From contig NC_066316.1 in assembly GCF_022539315.1 (NCBI RefSeq), forward strand, positions 10,679,501 through 10,743,500: DNA of 64,000 nt. Direction: 5' to 3'. Source of the stretch: Serinus canaria (lineage: Eukaryota > Chordata > Aves > Passeriformes > Fringillidae). The number at the start of each line of letters is the position of its first letter. The stretch's first letter is position 1. Positions 50,501 through 64,000 of the stretch are shown piece after piece. Both the position numbers and the translations under genes were made by a program. The notes below the pieces were generated by a model. The model had not been told where the DNA came from and searched no databases. It worked only from the letters and a program-made list of their open reading frames with translations.

Positions 50501-53500
50501 AAATATTCTGAATGCAGGCAATGCAATTTGATTTCTTTTTTTTCAAGACTTAAATTCAATTTGGTTTTGCATCCCCTTCTTCAAGGGTGGGTTGGCAAGC
50601 CAGAATCGAAACCTCTCTGCTGTTTTATCCCTGTGCTCAGCCCTTGCAAGCATGCCAGAAAGGGTGAATTTCCCAATGCACAGAGTTTGGGAATAACTTT
50701 CTTGGAACACTTCCTACCTGCAGGAGTGGAGGATCAGGGAGTGCAGACTGAGCTCGGGGTAAGTGCAGGGTACAACTGGGTGGGTCTGGCTGCAGTAAGG
50801 GTGAGTCTGACTCCTCAAATTATGCAAGTTAAACTGCCTTCTTTCCACCTGCATGATAACACAGCAATAACTCCCTCCCTATCTGCTGCAGGATGCTTTG
50901 CTTAATATGCACCTAGGCAGAGCCAGCTTTTGAAGCCCATAATGTCAACAGATCCACCCAAGGAAATGGATGAATAAACATCAAATAGAATTTTTCTTCT
51001 TACTAAAATACCCATTAACTGTTATCACTTGTTTTGTTTTGAAAGACTTACAGGTAGGGAAACAAACAAACAAACCAAAAGGCTTAAATATCTTCTGCAG
51101 GGCTGAGAGTTTATCAGTGAACTTTCTTCAAGCTGTTTAGTCACTGTCACATGGAGCTGTCAGGGCTGGTGGTGACAAACTCAATTTCAAGCACTTTCCA
51201 GCCAGCACTGATGGCAACAGACCTTACATTCAGCATGGTCCCATTACTGAGCTTCAAAACACTGCACAGGAGAGCAGAGGTGTCTTCAGCAAAGAAAGCT
51301 CTTTTACTTCCAAAAAACCCTGCCTGGGATCTGGAGGGATGGTAGCTTTCCAGACAAAAAGGAGTGACTCTGTAGAATGGATGTGAAGCAGTCAAGACAC
51401 TCCCTGGAAATGGATAAATAAATGTATTTGCCTCCTTTGTGGCTACTTTTTTTTTTTTCCCATGTTGCATGTCTGGCAAACCTTTTTCATAACATCAGAT
51501 GGCATTAAAAAACTAAAAAAAAAACCAAAAAAACCCAAAACAAACCCAAAACAAGCCCTAGCAGATTATTGAATGTATTTTCAGAATTAAAAGAAAGATA
51601 AAGAAGCAGGGAAAATATTTTCATGTAGTAGATGCCTTGAAATTACAAGTGAGTTTATAAGAGTTGAAAGTTCACTTTGAGAGATTTTTAGATTTTCTTT
51701 GATTTTTATACATAATAATAGGATGATAATATTCGAGGTGCTGCTTTACAATGTGCTACAAAGAGCTTCCTCCTGTACCCAATGTTCAGCACGAAGCAAA
51801 TAACTGTATAAAGCACTGAACTGACCCTCCAGAATATTTTCCCATCTCTCTGCCATTGTAGAGATGAAAATTTGGCAGAATTTTAGCTGAGATAAAATGG
51901 AACAACTCCAACACCAGTACAAGTGATCCTTTGGACAGAGAGGTTTATCCAAATATTTTCTAAATCCATATGCAGAACTCAGTCCTCGAATTCTTGCTTA
52001 GAAATGGGGGGCTTAGAAGAAATATTTTGGCCTTCTCTTTTTGCTGTATTACTGACACCAATTAAAGCATTGAGAAAGGGCTGGATACTGGAGAAACAGT
52101 CCTCCCACATTCCAGATACAGGATATAAATGGAGGAATAGATTTGAGCATCTTGAAACTAAAGAGGTTTGAGAAAAATAGGGAAATTTCTGCTGTCTACA
52201 CAACTGCAATGATAGACTGGGATGTTTAGAAATAACACTGCCTGACTTTTTGCCTCCAGTAGACTTTTGCAACAGCAAGCATGATTCTCTCTATATTCAG
52301 AGCCATACATTAATTTAAAAATTTAAACAATACCTATAAAAAGCTCGAAATTTTTAATTTTATTTTTTAAATCACAATGCATCAAATAGTAAAAATAAAT
52401 AACATTCAGTTATGTAGAAGCATTACCATCATGGCATATTTGCTAAGCATCTTATTACAACAGGAAAGCAGCTGAGCTTTTCCTTCCCCAGCTGCATTTT
52501 GTACCAAATCCTTCTCCATTACCTGGCTCAGAATGTCCCTGAACTTATCTGGTTTGAATCATCTATACTTGAATGCTGGATCAGCTTTAAGACACTTTCA
52601 TTAAATAAAGTCACTACAGCTTTTTTTTTATATATATTTATTTTCACCTAGTCTAAAACAAACAACCAGTATAAATCCCTTCACATTTTATATGCCATGA
52701 TATTTTAAAGAATCAAAATGGACCCTCAATATCTTTAGGAAAGTCTGTAAACTAATAATAGGTGTACTGGGTTTTAAATCATCTTTATGAATAAGGACAC
52801 TATCTAATAAATATAGGGTTAAATGGAGTTCAGATTCAGTCAGTAAATAACAGTCAGGTATTATAAGGTCTTAACTAATGAGCAAACCTACTTTAAAAAA
52901 TGCAACTTTCAAAGCTCATGAGTTTATGAGATTTTAATTAAAGTGTTCTGTTCCTAATTTAACATATACCCTTAGGTGCCCAGGTAATGAATTAAACAGA
53001 TTGGAGGATATGGGATGGAGTTTTTAATTTTTCACTATTATTTTAAGGCTATTTTCATTGTTGTACTAGATCTTCTTCATGTAGGAAGAGTTTTTAGGAA
53101 AAGTAGAACTGGAATTATCTCATTGCTCAAGGCATGGGTTCATTTTTCCCTTTTCTAATGTTCCTGTAATAAAGTTCCAAATTAGAAACATTGTTAGAGC
53201 ACTTGGTTTAAGCTTGATTTTCTAAAAGAACATTTTTAAACCCAAGAAACTTAAATTAAAAAGCAAGGTTTAAGCTTTAGGTGTGTCAAAACCCCTTTGT
53301 GGATGTTGAACAAAATAAGTGGAACTCAAAATGTTCATCCTGGCTAGAGTTTACAAAATGTTGTCTGATCATGAGTACTGAAATGAGAATTGCTGGATGT
53401 TGATAAAGTGTGAAAACCTGATCTCCATCAGCAAGTGCAGAGCACCTAAGGCCTCAGTTGACAAGGAAATAGAAGTTTTTTCTGCCTCTTGATATCTGCT

Positions 53501-56500
53501 CATGTTAAAAAAGCCTGCAGGAATAAGATTTTCCATGATACCTTCCTTAACCAAAGACCAACCCAAACAGAAGAATGTAATTCTAATTAAAAAAAAAAAA
53601 AAAGTTATTACCTTCCATTTAACCTGTGTTCCCATTTTCATGTTTATTATTTCAACTTTTCTTTCTGTTAAACATTTTATTTTTCTTGTGAATATGCCCT
53701 TGAAGGTATCAAATGTGGCAAGAATTCCACATGAACACTGGGAGAATGGGCCAGAGCACACATGCAATGACCTTTCAGCAAAACAGAGCTGGTGAGGAAA
53801 TGCCTGTCTCAATCTCAAGTGGGTCCCTCAAGTCACTTTCTGCAGCTTAAAGTTCCCTTTTGTCTTTCCTGAGGTTATATATCCAAATGACCAAGGTTTC
53901 CTACACCTTTGTCTGATCTTGTCACCATGTCCCTTCAGGGAAATTCTCCATAGTCATTTCACCTTCAGATGGTTCCTCTTGGGATTCTGCTTGAATTTTT
54001 CCTTTTCCTTCAGCCAATCACTCCTTAAGGAAAAGCCATGATCTAAGTCAGTTAATAACTTCCTCCTCAGTCCCAGAGCCTACTAGTGGGAATAAGGAGA
54101 CACTCTTTTGGAATTCTAGATTCACATGCCTGGCTACATCTTTGGTCCATGAGATTTTATCTTCAGACCACGATTCTGCAGAAGAGAGGAAAGGAGCATA
54201 CTATCATGTATTTGCCTTCTCATTTGGTTTTAATTTATTTTTTTCTCATTTGATGAAACCTAGTGAAATTCTTGGAAAAAAGCTTGTCATGCCATTCTTT
54301 TTGGTGCTCTTTCTCTCAGAAATGCAGATAAAATTAGTGTCTTAAAGAGTTTATCAATGACGTTTTCTTCCATGGCAAAATCCCAGGAGCTGCCATCCTC
54401 AGAGGTGTGACAATGTGTCACATTGAAACACCAGTGTCAAAGGACAGAATAAACATAGGAAAAGACAGAAAACAATTTGTCTTAACCACTTCCCACAGGT
54501 TTACCCAAGGTAGTCTCCAATTTCTCTCGGGAACAATGGGATCAAACCCCAACATGGGTTTGGATCCAATGCACAGCTGTGAAAGAGACAAGGCACCTCA
54601 GACACCAAGGATGTCCCTTCAAAGTCCCTGCCAGTGCACTGATGGGGAGACCTCTGTAGTCTTATTCTCTGCATCTCTCAGAACACATTCTTCCCTACTA
54701 AAATCAGTAGGAAATTACAATAATTCACTTTCACAAAGTGTAATAATCTCTGTCAAGAGATTTGTGGCACATGAAGGTTTTTCAGTTTCTCCTGCCTTCA
54801 GAGAGGAAGGGAAGGGCAAAAGGCTTCTCATCTACTCTTGCTGAGTGGCCCTCAGCAATACAAGCAGAGGAAAGAACACATCAGCAGCAACAGGAAATTA
54901 CACTTTGAAACTCTTCCTTTTCTGAAGCAGAAAACTGAGCTTCAGGTGGTGATCCTTAATACCCTCTGTCTAGGCAGCAATTCTATGTTTCTGTCACAGC
55001 CTTTTTTAGAAGCCAGCAACCTGGCATTAAATTCCTATGCCAATATCCCAGGAGCAGTCAAATTTCTCACACTTGTTCAGCTCACCAGCTCCTCTCTATA
55101 CACAGGTTCATTAGCTGCAAAGAATTTGGTTCTTTGATCACAAAAAAAAAAAAAAAAAAAAATCAATCCATTCTTGGTCATACAGAAATAATGGACTGAG
55201 TTTGGAGAGATCAATAGATATGTGGGCATACACTTTACTGGCTGATTCAGGATGTATCATTCAGCTGCTGTTCATTATATTCAAAATTTGAAATTTTTCA
55301 ATATTTACCATCTCATAAAAATCTTTCAGTGAGGAAAAGAAAAAGTATTGTGAATCCTACAGAACTTACTATAATTAGCACCTTTATCCTTGTGACTGAT
55401 AGGTAGCTTGTAAAACAGCTATAACCCTTTTTTATTGTATCATTAGGGTTTCAAACAAAAGAAGTTCAGAGAATACTGAGACTAGAAAGAGGTTTAGGAA
55501 AAGATCTATGTTTTAACTCTACTCATGCTCCATCAGCTTTTCAATTCATCCATTATCAGTGTGTGGCCCTGCAACATTTCCATGAATTTGTGATGCTGGT
55601 TGTTTCCTGTGACACATGATGAGTTCTTTAATCCTATCTCTAAATTAAACTTGTTTAAATGCTGTGATTAATCAATCGACACCATTATCCTTCAGACAAA
55701 TACTTCAGGCAAACTCTTTTCATTAAGACCTAATTCAGAATAATTGTTTTCACATCTTCTCATTATTAGTCAGACTTTATCTTCATTCATATCTGACAAG
55801 AGGACAGAAGGACAAGAGGTAAGACAATACCACAACAATTGATGTTTCCTCCCAGAATGCAACAGATTAATTATGGTATCTGGTTTTTTTTATATAACTA
55901 CACTAATTTTCTCCTTCATTTGCTGCAAGGTAATGAAAGACCATTGAGCTGACTAAAATAACCTTAAATCTTCCTATTATATGTTTGCAATGTAAATCTT
56001 ACTTAGAAGATCTGGGTCTGTGGGAAGTTACCTAAAGGAAATGTGAAAAATGAACATTTTAGAAGGTGAAATTAGCTGTGCTGTAACTGGCACAGCCCTG
56101 TGATTTCAGCTGTGACACTGAATCCACACCCCAGTAAATCAGCTGTACATCTCCTCAACTCATCCTGAAAAGTTCCTTCCCAAGAAGAGCTGCCCTGATT
56201 TACAGCCCTTTGGAAAGGACCTGAGCTGGCATCAGATTCCAGCAACTGGGACAGATTCTTATAACAACTAGCTACCAAATCAATATGCTATCTGAAAATG
56301 TTAATTAGCAAAGATTTTTTTTTTTAATTGTCCAAAAAGCAATGGAAAGAAGACAGGAAAGATTCGTTGCAGTAATTCCTACTTTCATAATTTACACTTT
56401 TTTACCTGAAGTAGCCCTGTTTTATCTACAAAAACTCAGTATTTTGCTTTCCATAATTAACAGTCATAAACAGGAATTATTTGCTAGAACTTCTGGTTTG

Positions 56501-59500
56501 ATTTTGTTTTGATTCACTGAAAAAAAAATAACATGATTTATATTCTAAAAGTGAAACTAAATATAATTTCTCCTCAATGTCTCACTGGAGCTAAACCTCC
56601 TCATATGAAGAGTGAATACAAAACAACAGCAAACAAGAAAAAGTGTTCCCCTACATCTGTGTTTTATTTTCAGAGGCAAATTTGATTTTGAATTCATTGG
56701 AGAGAAAAGTTCTCTCTTGGGAAGAGCTCAAGTTCATTTGTAATTGGAGGAAGGAAAAAGAGTCAATATTTTTACCCACTTTATTTGGAAGTGTAACTCA
56801 AAAAAAAAGGTAAACAATGTCAGTGTTGCAAAGAACTGAAACAAGACATGCAGAAAGGTCTACACAGACAGGATAAAGATCCTGGTAGAGAAGCACTGTT
56901 ATCTCAGCTGAGGTAACACCATATGTTCCCTTTCAGACCTCTCAATCTCAAATTATAATGTTCAAACCTCCCCTTCAATTTAGCTCTTATCCTTCTGCTA
57001 AATTCTTAAAAACAAAATCAGTGCTTATATGCTAAAAGAAAAAAAAAAAAGTGTAAACTAGAAAAAAAAAAAAAAATTAGCTGGTGAATTGGTAGCCTCA
57101 AATATTTTTCACCATGGCATTTCATACCCAAAGGTGAATTTTCCCAAAGCAAAACTTTTTGAGTAAACCTGAGTGGGTTCACCTTTGGAACACTTCAGCT
57201 GCATTTTAAAATTAGAGCTTTTAACTTTCAGAAGTTCAAGTTTTCAGAAAAAAAATCAAAGTCATCCTGAACAAAAGCTTAATTTGGATAAATGTATCCT
57301 TGAAAAATTATCTTCTGTACTAAATCAAGGTGTCTCTGCTGTATTCACAATGTCGATGCTGTCTTTAAGTAATCTTAAATAATTATAAGGACCAATTTAA
57401 ATGTAAGAACTTTCTCTGAAACAGGGATGAAATGGTACTTCTGATGGAGCAAATAGAAATTCTATCATTATTGTAAAGTAAAGGATTTTTCACAAAATTT
57501 TACCTTGCAACACTTACAGGACTTTATTGGACTAAGTGGCATTTTTCCTCTCCAACATTTGCTAGAATTCCTGTTATTCCTGGGGATACCTTCATGTTTC
57601 ATGACAAAAAGACTCCTTCAAAATCAATTAATTCATGTGGATAATTTTCATGTGAGGAGCTGAATTCAGAGGGAGTGATGGAACAAGTGCTTAGAGAAAT
57701 GTCATCTCTCAGGTGCTGGAATTACAGTTCTCTTGGACCCCAATTTTATCTTCTGTTGAAGAAGAGGAAAGAACAGTTTGTCTGAGACTTTTTAGGAAAT
57801 GTTGCACAATTTCAAGGCTGCCCTGTGTGAAACCCTGGCAAAAGGTTAAACTTTCCCACTTAACTTTCAAAGATAAAAGAGATGCCTACATTGAAACCTC
57901 AGCCACTGGGCAATACTGGTAAAAGAGATTCTGTCCCTGAATAATGTGGCCTGTTTCAGATAAATTTCTAGGGTTTAAACTTTGGTTTTAGCAAGGGCCA
58001 TGGGATGATTAATACTGGAAGGAACCTCATCAGGTCAGCTCCTTCCTGCTCAGGGCACAGTAATTTACAGGAGCTCAGCTTGTACATTTGTCTCTACATT
58101 CATCTACCACACAGAACATCATACCAAACCTACACCTCTAACCTTGGATCCTGACACAACTTCCTCAATGCACAGGTGGGCACAGTTATATTTGAAAAAA
58201 GATCAAAATTAAAATACTTCACAGTTTTCCTCACTTAAAAAAATATATTTATTGTTGGTATTAGCATAATAGAATTCATTTATTGGAATACATTTGGATT
58301 AATTACTTTGCTACTTGAGTTTCAAGAGAGGTTTTTTTGTTTTGTGTTGGGATGCACATTTTTTCAAGGTATGAAAAGCAGGATTTCTCTGGTATGGTAC
58401 TGCAGAACCCAGAGGGCTTTTCTTGACTTTCACTATTGTTACATGAGCCAAAAGCCCATTACACCTGGCAAGGTAAGGCAGTTCCATTGCCAAGCAGCTG
58501 GTTTATTTAACTGGCTTCTAAAATATGAGCAAATAAATGTGGATGGTGACAGGAACAGAAAATAGTCAGTGTGACTAGCACATGAGTGACAGACACTGCT
58601 TTGACACAGGAAACACTTGTTTACAAAATCATTTGTCAAGGAGGGGAGAGTCCCAAAGCTTTACAAAACCTGCCTGACTTTATGCCAGTCTTTCCTGTGA
58701 AAAACACAGTTTTGCAGCATTCATACTCCTAAACAAGTGTCAATACATGGGATATTATATTTTTTTTCCCATTGAGAACCGTGAAGGAGACTCATTTGTA
58801 ATACCTGACAGTGAAAAAGTGGCCCTGGAATGTATGACATCATTTGCCTGAAACACATTCCTGCTTCAGAGAGAGGCTGATACTCTAAATGACAGTTTTC
58901 CAAATAAATCTCATTCCATTCTGTCTGGTAATTATTGAATTTCTCAGCACTGTCTATTAAGACTTGCTAAGAAAAAAAATCAATTATTTTCAGCAGGAGC
59001 CATGCTGTGTTCTGATTAGAAAAGAAACTGTAGAGGAATTAATGGTTTTCAGGTAACAAACCAAAAAATCCTGCCTAAGCTCTTGCATTAACCAAATCTT
59101 TCTAAGATATATTTCAAATAATGAGTCATTTGTTCCTGGTTGCATTTGGAACAATCACTGTTGTATCACTGATAGTAAAATCAAATATTTTTAATAAGTG
59201 ACTTTGTTTCAGGGCTTAAGGAGTGACAGCCATTTCTTTTAGCAAATAATGGCAAATAATTTGATAGTGATAAATGGAAGCACATTAAAAACTCTGGGTG
59301 AAATTGCCACTCTCCAAGAGGTGACCCCTCAAATTCTGGATCATTGTGCTGAAGTCACTCAATTCCCATGATTTGTATTCTCCACATAACTGCCAATACA
59401 CATGAATTTTATACCATTTTTGCATATCTACCTCACTAAACTGTGGGGCCATCTGTGTAGCCAAAAGCAGCAAGAACAAAAAGTGTACTGCTGCAGAGGT

Positions 59501-59664
59501 ACTGCAAGATGCATAATGAAAATTGCTGAAAATCAGAGGGATTATTTTCAGTGACTCCAGCAAGTTTGTGGTGAGGTTCTTGTTTTTAAACCTTAGACTA
59601 AGATATAATTTTCCTATTTTTTTTGCATTCTTGCCAGTTTATAGAAAAGCAAAAGTTCTAACCA
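50501..59664. other. Long non-coding stretch with homopolymers
   Basis: No gene is supported. There is an A/C tract at 51507-51557 and an A15 run at 53589-53603. An A21 run at 55142-55162 follows an open frame that ends at 55137. The patch at about 58000-58045 weakly resembles an old antisense CR1 end but is too diverged to call. The frames of 145-149 codons at 53369-53818 and 54407-54844 show no motif. Confidence 0.55.
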
Positions 59665-59687
59665 AGAGGGAAGCACTTTAAATAATA

Positions 59688-59775
59688 TGTCTTGTAAAAA
59701 TGTTTGTAACTGCTCCGTGAAACTGCAAACACTTTTGCAGTTTCACACAGCAGTTACAAACACTTTTACAAGACA
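59688..59775. repeat. Near-perfect 88-bp hairpin, MITE-like or miRNA-like
   Basis: The two halves are inverted copies of each other: TGTCTTGTAAAA ... TTTTACAAGACA. Arms of 42 bases (59688-59729 and 59734-59775) have only three mismatches and a 4-base loop CACT. An imperfect 15-bp direct repeat beginning AGAGGGAAG (13 of 15 identical) brackets it at 59665-59679 and 59781-59795. The size and symmetry fit a palindromic miniature DNA transposon or a microRNA precursor derived from one, as known for other palindromic elements. No family is recognised, and there is no sequence evidence of transcription. Confidence 0.8.
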
Positions 59776-59795
59776 CCCAGAGAGGGAAGTATTTT

Positions 59796-62700
59796 TTAAC
59801 CATACAGACCAAATGGAACAGATTAGCTGAGAAAGAATTGTGTAAATTTAGAAATTCATTTGTACTGGTGAGAGAGTATTGAACCTGAATCCTTCACATT
59901 GCAGCAGATGCCTGCTGGACCATGGAAATAATAATATTTGGTAATCACTAAAATTTTATAATTAATTGCAGAATTCCCTGTTTCAGTGTGGATTCAACTT
60001 TGACAGAAAACCACTTTCCCTGCCACTCAAAAGACAGAGAAAATCCACAAGTTTGGGGTTTTTGATGATCAATTTTACTTGAAAATTTCTAAGGGAGAGC
60101 AGCTTGAGTTCCTACCACAGAATTCATAGAAACCAGCTGAAAAACTCATTCACACTGCATTTCTTACAGCTGTCCTGAAGGTATTTGCTTCCTAAGCTTC
60201 ATTTCCCATTTACAGGAGCAGCAGGTCTACATCTGCTTTTGTGAGCCAGCAGATGAGAATACAAAACACATTTTGCTTCAGCAGCCTTCCCTGAGTTTGG
60301 GTTTGGGGTTCTTTTTTTGTTGCTTGGCTGAGGCCTTGTGATGCATTTTGTACTATTCTGGAACAGCATAAATTAAGAATTACTCTGGCATTCAGAATCA
60401 GTTGTGTAGAAGTTGATCCTTTTGCCTTCCACTTGGTAATACATACATGTCATACCTTGGCACCATGCAAAGGACACCTTGCACTATTTCAGTTCCTCTT
60501 TCCCTCTATGAGCTCAGCCAAAGAAAGAGCTCTCTTGTCACAAATTCTGGGTTAAGGGGTTATGGCTCAACCTCAGGTGCTTGTTGCTCCCCTCCGAAGG
60601 CAGCTGCAGCAGGTCAGCTGGTATTGCAGCAGAGTCTCTGCCTGCTCCAGTTCTGTCAAAAGGGCTGAGTTTAAAAAAAAACAAACAAAAAGAAAAAAAA
60701 CACAGATGGGATGAGAGGCAAGCAGATGCATAGTTAAGCTGTCAGATCCAAAGGGTGATAAATTCTGCCTTACAAAGGCAGAGGGTACAGAGGAGACAGC
60801 CACAAACCTCCCCAGCCAGTGGCCAAGGAAGCTGCTCAGCTGCACCCAGAACAGGAGTCTGAGCACATCCTCAGAGTTCTCGGGTGTGTTTTGCCATTGG
60901 ATTTTTAGTCCCATGGGAGAAGCTCAAGTTTTGGAATGTAAAGAACTGAGAGTTCACAAAGGAGTGAAATACACCTATTCTATATATTGTATCCATGTTA
61001 TAATGCTGTATCTGTTTGCCTTTTAGAAATTGTATTGTTAATCACACAAACTGGGATTATTTGCATAATAACTAATTAATCAATAGGATGAACTGAATTT
61101 ACAGTACTAAAGTTATTAGAGACATTACAATTTGCAGCTGGGGAGATTTTGCACCACTATATGAGAAACTTTTAGCAAATTATTGAACATCACACAGAGA
61201 GAAAAGACAGAAGAGTTATTTATAAAAACAAAGAAGAAATATTTCTGATCTACTTTTCTGGATAACAGGAACGCCTTCCAAACCAAGATGACGAATAAAA
61301 TTATTTCCTGTGTTCCATGTCTGCTTCCCCTTTAGTACTAATTACACTTCTCTGCTTATCTGACACCTGTCTGCTTTTAATTCACTAATTAAAATATGAA
61401 ACATGGAAAGCTATTTATAAGCACAGAATTCTATTGTTTCACCAGGCTGAATTATTCCTTCCCTTTTCAAAGAGGTGTTACCATACATTTCAGATTTTAG
61501 GGTCCAAAATGGAACAGAGACCAAACAAACTTTCCCTCCACTTTTTGGAACAAAGCTTTCTGCTCTGTTTGCACTCTGTCTTAACAGTTAACCAAAATCA
61601 CTCTCCTCTGGGAACTATCCTGATTTAATTAGTAATGCTGGAGCATGACCACAAATACAGGCAAATTAATTTCATCTGTTTTCCAAACACAGGGAAAAGC
61701 CTGTTATTGGAAAGAAAGATTCCTTCTATTTCTTGTGCCTGCACAATTCTCCTCTGTCTCTGCTTAGCTGCTTATCCTGGATGTTCATTTTCTTGTCCCA
61801 AAAATCCCTCCATGCAAAATTCATCCACAGAGTACTCATCTTCTCCAGGACAGTTCAAATCACACTGGCAGACACTTGCACAAATTAAGGTATTTGGTGT
61901 ACAAAAATAAGTTTAAATGGTCTTTCATTAGTATTTTTGCAAGCTCATGTGAACACAAAAGCACTAGACTATAAAATACATCCAAAATATTCTGAAAATT
62001 TTACTAAGCAGTGTCTTTAATCTACTTAAAGTACTGGATCTAGCTTTTGAAGGGATACAGTTGGAATTTAAATAAAAATGCTCTCATATTCCATGCTGTT
62101 TGAGGATGCAAGCTCTCACTGAACATAAGAGAACATCATCTTTCACAAATGTTGTTAGGAGGTTTGTAGCCTATTCCTGAATTTTATACCAGCAAATTTT
62201 TTTAGAATCTTTTTTTACTAAATAATATTTATAAGCACCTCAAAAATGACATGGAGTGTAATGTTAAAAAAAAAAAAAAAGAAATAAAAAAGAAAAAAAA
62301 TAAATACCTCATTATTTTTACTTGAACAAAAACATCTGCTTAATAGTTACATTTTAGGAAATACATTCTGCACTGATACATTCACAGTAACATCAGTTCA
62401 AGTCTCAAAACTCTGCAGGAAGGCATTGCATTACATGGGCTACATGCTAGAGCTCCACAAGGTAAAATCAAACATAATGTGGCAAATGCAAACCAGGTCC
62501 ATTTGTGTGTGTGGAGAGCTGCCCAAATTCTCAGAGACACAAATGTACAGTCTCCTCTGGGCTTTGGTATCACTTTTTCTGTCACTCTGTCTGTCCCTGG
62601 CTTCAAACTGCACACCCTGGCTTCAAGAGGAAAGCTCCAGTCACGTGAGAAGAAAAAGGGATTCCTTAATCCATTCCATCCATCTCCTCATCCCACATTG

Positions 62701-63874
62701 TTTTACTTTGATCATACAGAATTTAGAGACCTTTTTCACACATTTCCAGTGTGCTGACACAGAATGAGGGCAGCTTCTGTGTGTGCATATGTACATGCAC
62801 AGAGAGCTGGATCTGATCTCCACTGTTCCCCCAGCTGCCGTTTGGTTCCACACAAATCACTCCAGGGATGAGCAAACACAACAGGAGAGATCCCTGCACC
62901 ACCTGAATCTCCTCTGTACCCACCTGATGCTGACAATTTGCACAAAACCCAGCGACACAGACATGATGTTGCATCTGTGCCTAACTTTGCAAATTTCATT
63001 CTAATAATACAGACAAACACGGAGATTTTAACTTTTTCAAGTCTCACTCTTTTCTACTTGTTGTCATGGATACTACATCTTCTCTTTCTCTTTTCTCTCT
63101 TTCATCATTTTTGACTTTTCTCTGCTGGTGTCCATGGTGACACCCTGCTATTAGTACACAATGCATGTCCTAACTTCCACGTTTTTAAAATGGGTTCAGG
63201 TATTTTAAGAAGTTTCCCCTATGTGACAGATACCACTGCATATTAATATCTCTTTGCTAACAAGGAATTTAAAAAAAATAACTTTCTGTGTATTTATGAG
63301 ATATTTTCAGTTTTATTCACTTGGATGAACTCATGAGTTGCAACATCTTCTTTTCAGGATGGCCTCTGGGGACAGCTGCCATCCATTCAATCCATCACAC
63401 AGGCAAATGAGGATGCAGAGCAATCAGGCAAGTGTTTATGCATCAAAATATAATTGGCTGAATTTCCAGAGATGCAGAGCTTTAGAAGTAGACAGTACAA
63501 CCAAGCAGGCAGTGCAAGAAATCTCATAATCTGAGAACAGTTCAAAAATACACATTTCCCCCTGTAACTCACAGTTGCTTTCAAATGAGTCAAATGATTT
63601 ACCAATATATACCTTGAGGGAAAAAAAAGAATCCCTAAAACCCCAAGATAAGCACCAACCCCAAAGATGACAATACTAAAATGATGCACAGGATTTCATT
63701 GTTTTATTACTTTCCCATTTAACAGACTGTTTTCAGAGGACCCAGCAAATACAGTCATTGCTGGGTCAACCCACCAGCTGGAACTTGAACTGGCTTGAAG
63801 GTGCTCTTTGCACATCTCTCTGTTTGTGAAGGCAAATTCTGTAGTAATGGGTTGTGGTTTAAAAGATGCAGGGT
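59796..63874. other. Non-coding stretch
   Basis: No gene is supported. The patches at 60540-60900 and 62400-62960 are GC-richer and have overlapping frames on both strands (up to 113 codons) without recognisable domains. An A15 run with an A-rich continuation is at about 62266-62305. Confidence 0.55.
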
Positions 63875-64000
63875 TGTGGTATTTTCTGGGGTCCCCCATG
63901 GCAGGAAGGGATGAATCTGACTCCATGTTCTTAGAAGGCTGATTTATTATTTTATTTTATATTAAAGAATGCTATACTAATCTATACTAAAGAATAGAGA
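63875..64000 (-). mobile_element. ERVK-like LTR, partial at the window edge (family C, copy 2)
   Basis: From TGTGGTATTTTCTGGGG onward the sequence follows the start of the LTR at 2590: CATGGCAGGAAGG, ATCTGACT.CATGTTCT, AGAAGGCT.ATTTATTATTTTA, then the CTATACTAAAGAATA-type block. It is cut off by the end of the window, so total length, target duplication and the presence of internal retroviral sequence cannot be judged. Orientation is minus by the same argument as for copy 1. Confidence 0.8.

Noticed and set aside
53369..53818. 149-codon minus-strand frame
   Set aside because: It crosses an A15 run that yields poly-Phe, and the complementary strand is open too, which is typical of chance frames.
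54838..55162. Open frame followed by A21, like a retrocopy with a poly-A tail
   Set aside because: There is no AATAAA before the A-run, no target duplication that I can find, and the protein resembles nothing known.
58000..58045. Weak antisense CR1-like words
   Set aside because: The similarity is limited to short words such as GGAAGGAACCTC, which is too little to call an element.
1..64000. CRISPR array, prokaryotic operon or phage content
   Set aside because: The window has no regular spaced repeats, no dense coding and no ribosome-binding sites. CR1 and LTR relics show it is vertebrate DNA.

Overview
The window looks like AT-rich, CpG-poor nuclear DNA from a bird, most likely a songbird. 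The evidence is several CR1 LINE relics with the typical avian 3' end, and solo LTRs of the class-II (ERVK-like) type that are abundant in passerine genomes. I see no protein-coding gene I can support. The open frames are short, overlap on both strands and carry no domain I recognise. The window is probably intergenic or the inside of a very long intron. Family names come from remembered consensus features, since no search was possible.

Layout. 1-2583 is unique AT-rich DNA. 2590-3003 is a complete solo LTR on the minus strand, with a perfect 6-bp target duplication. 3010-13929 is mostly unique, with homopolymer runs and a GC-richer patch at 9830-10205. 13930-14095 resembles the 3' part of another LTR. 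14765-16255 is a minus-strand CR1 split by an ERVK-like LTR (15186-15917), which is itself split by a second LTR family (15550-15852): three layers of insertion. 17516-17903 is a plus-strand CR1 3' end, followed by a 77-bp tandem duplication. 18038-28811 shows no recognisable element. 28812-29415 is another plus-strand CR1 interrupted by a complete LTR (28940-29339), with a short opposite-strand CR1 relic just after it.

31097-31117 is a (CTG)7 run, and 33244-33327 is a purine tract. 35540-36243 is a GC-richer island with a serine-rich open frame of unknown status. 39773-40085 is a second copy of the minus-strand LTR found inside the nest. 40992-41095 is a T/G tract with a possible G-quadruplex. 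59688-59775 is a near-perfect 88-bp hairpin bracketed by an imperfect direct repeat, the most unusual structure here. An LTR related to the one at 2590 begins at 63875 and runs off the end.

No operon, pathway or gene system is visible. The interest lies in the order of transposon insertions and in a few hairpin and repeat structures with no assigned origin.
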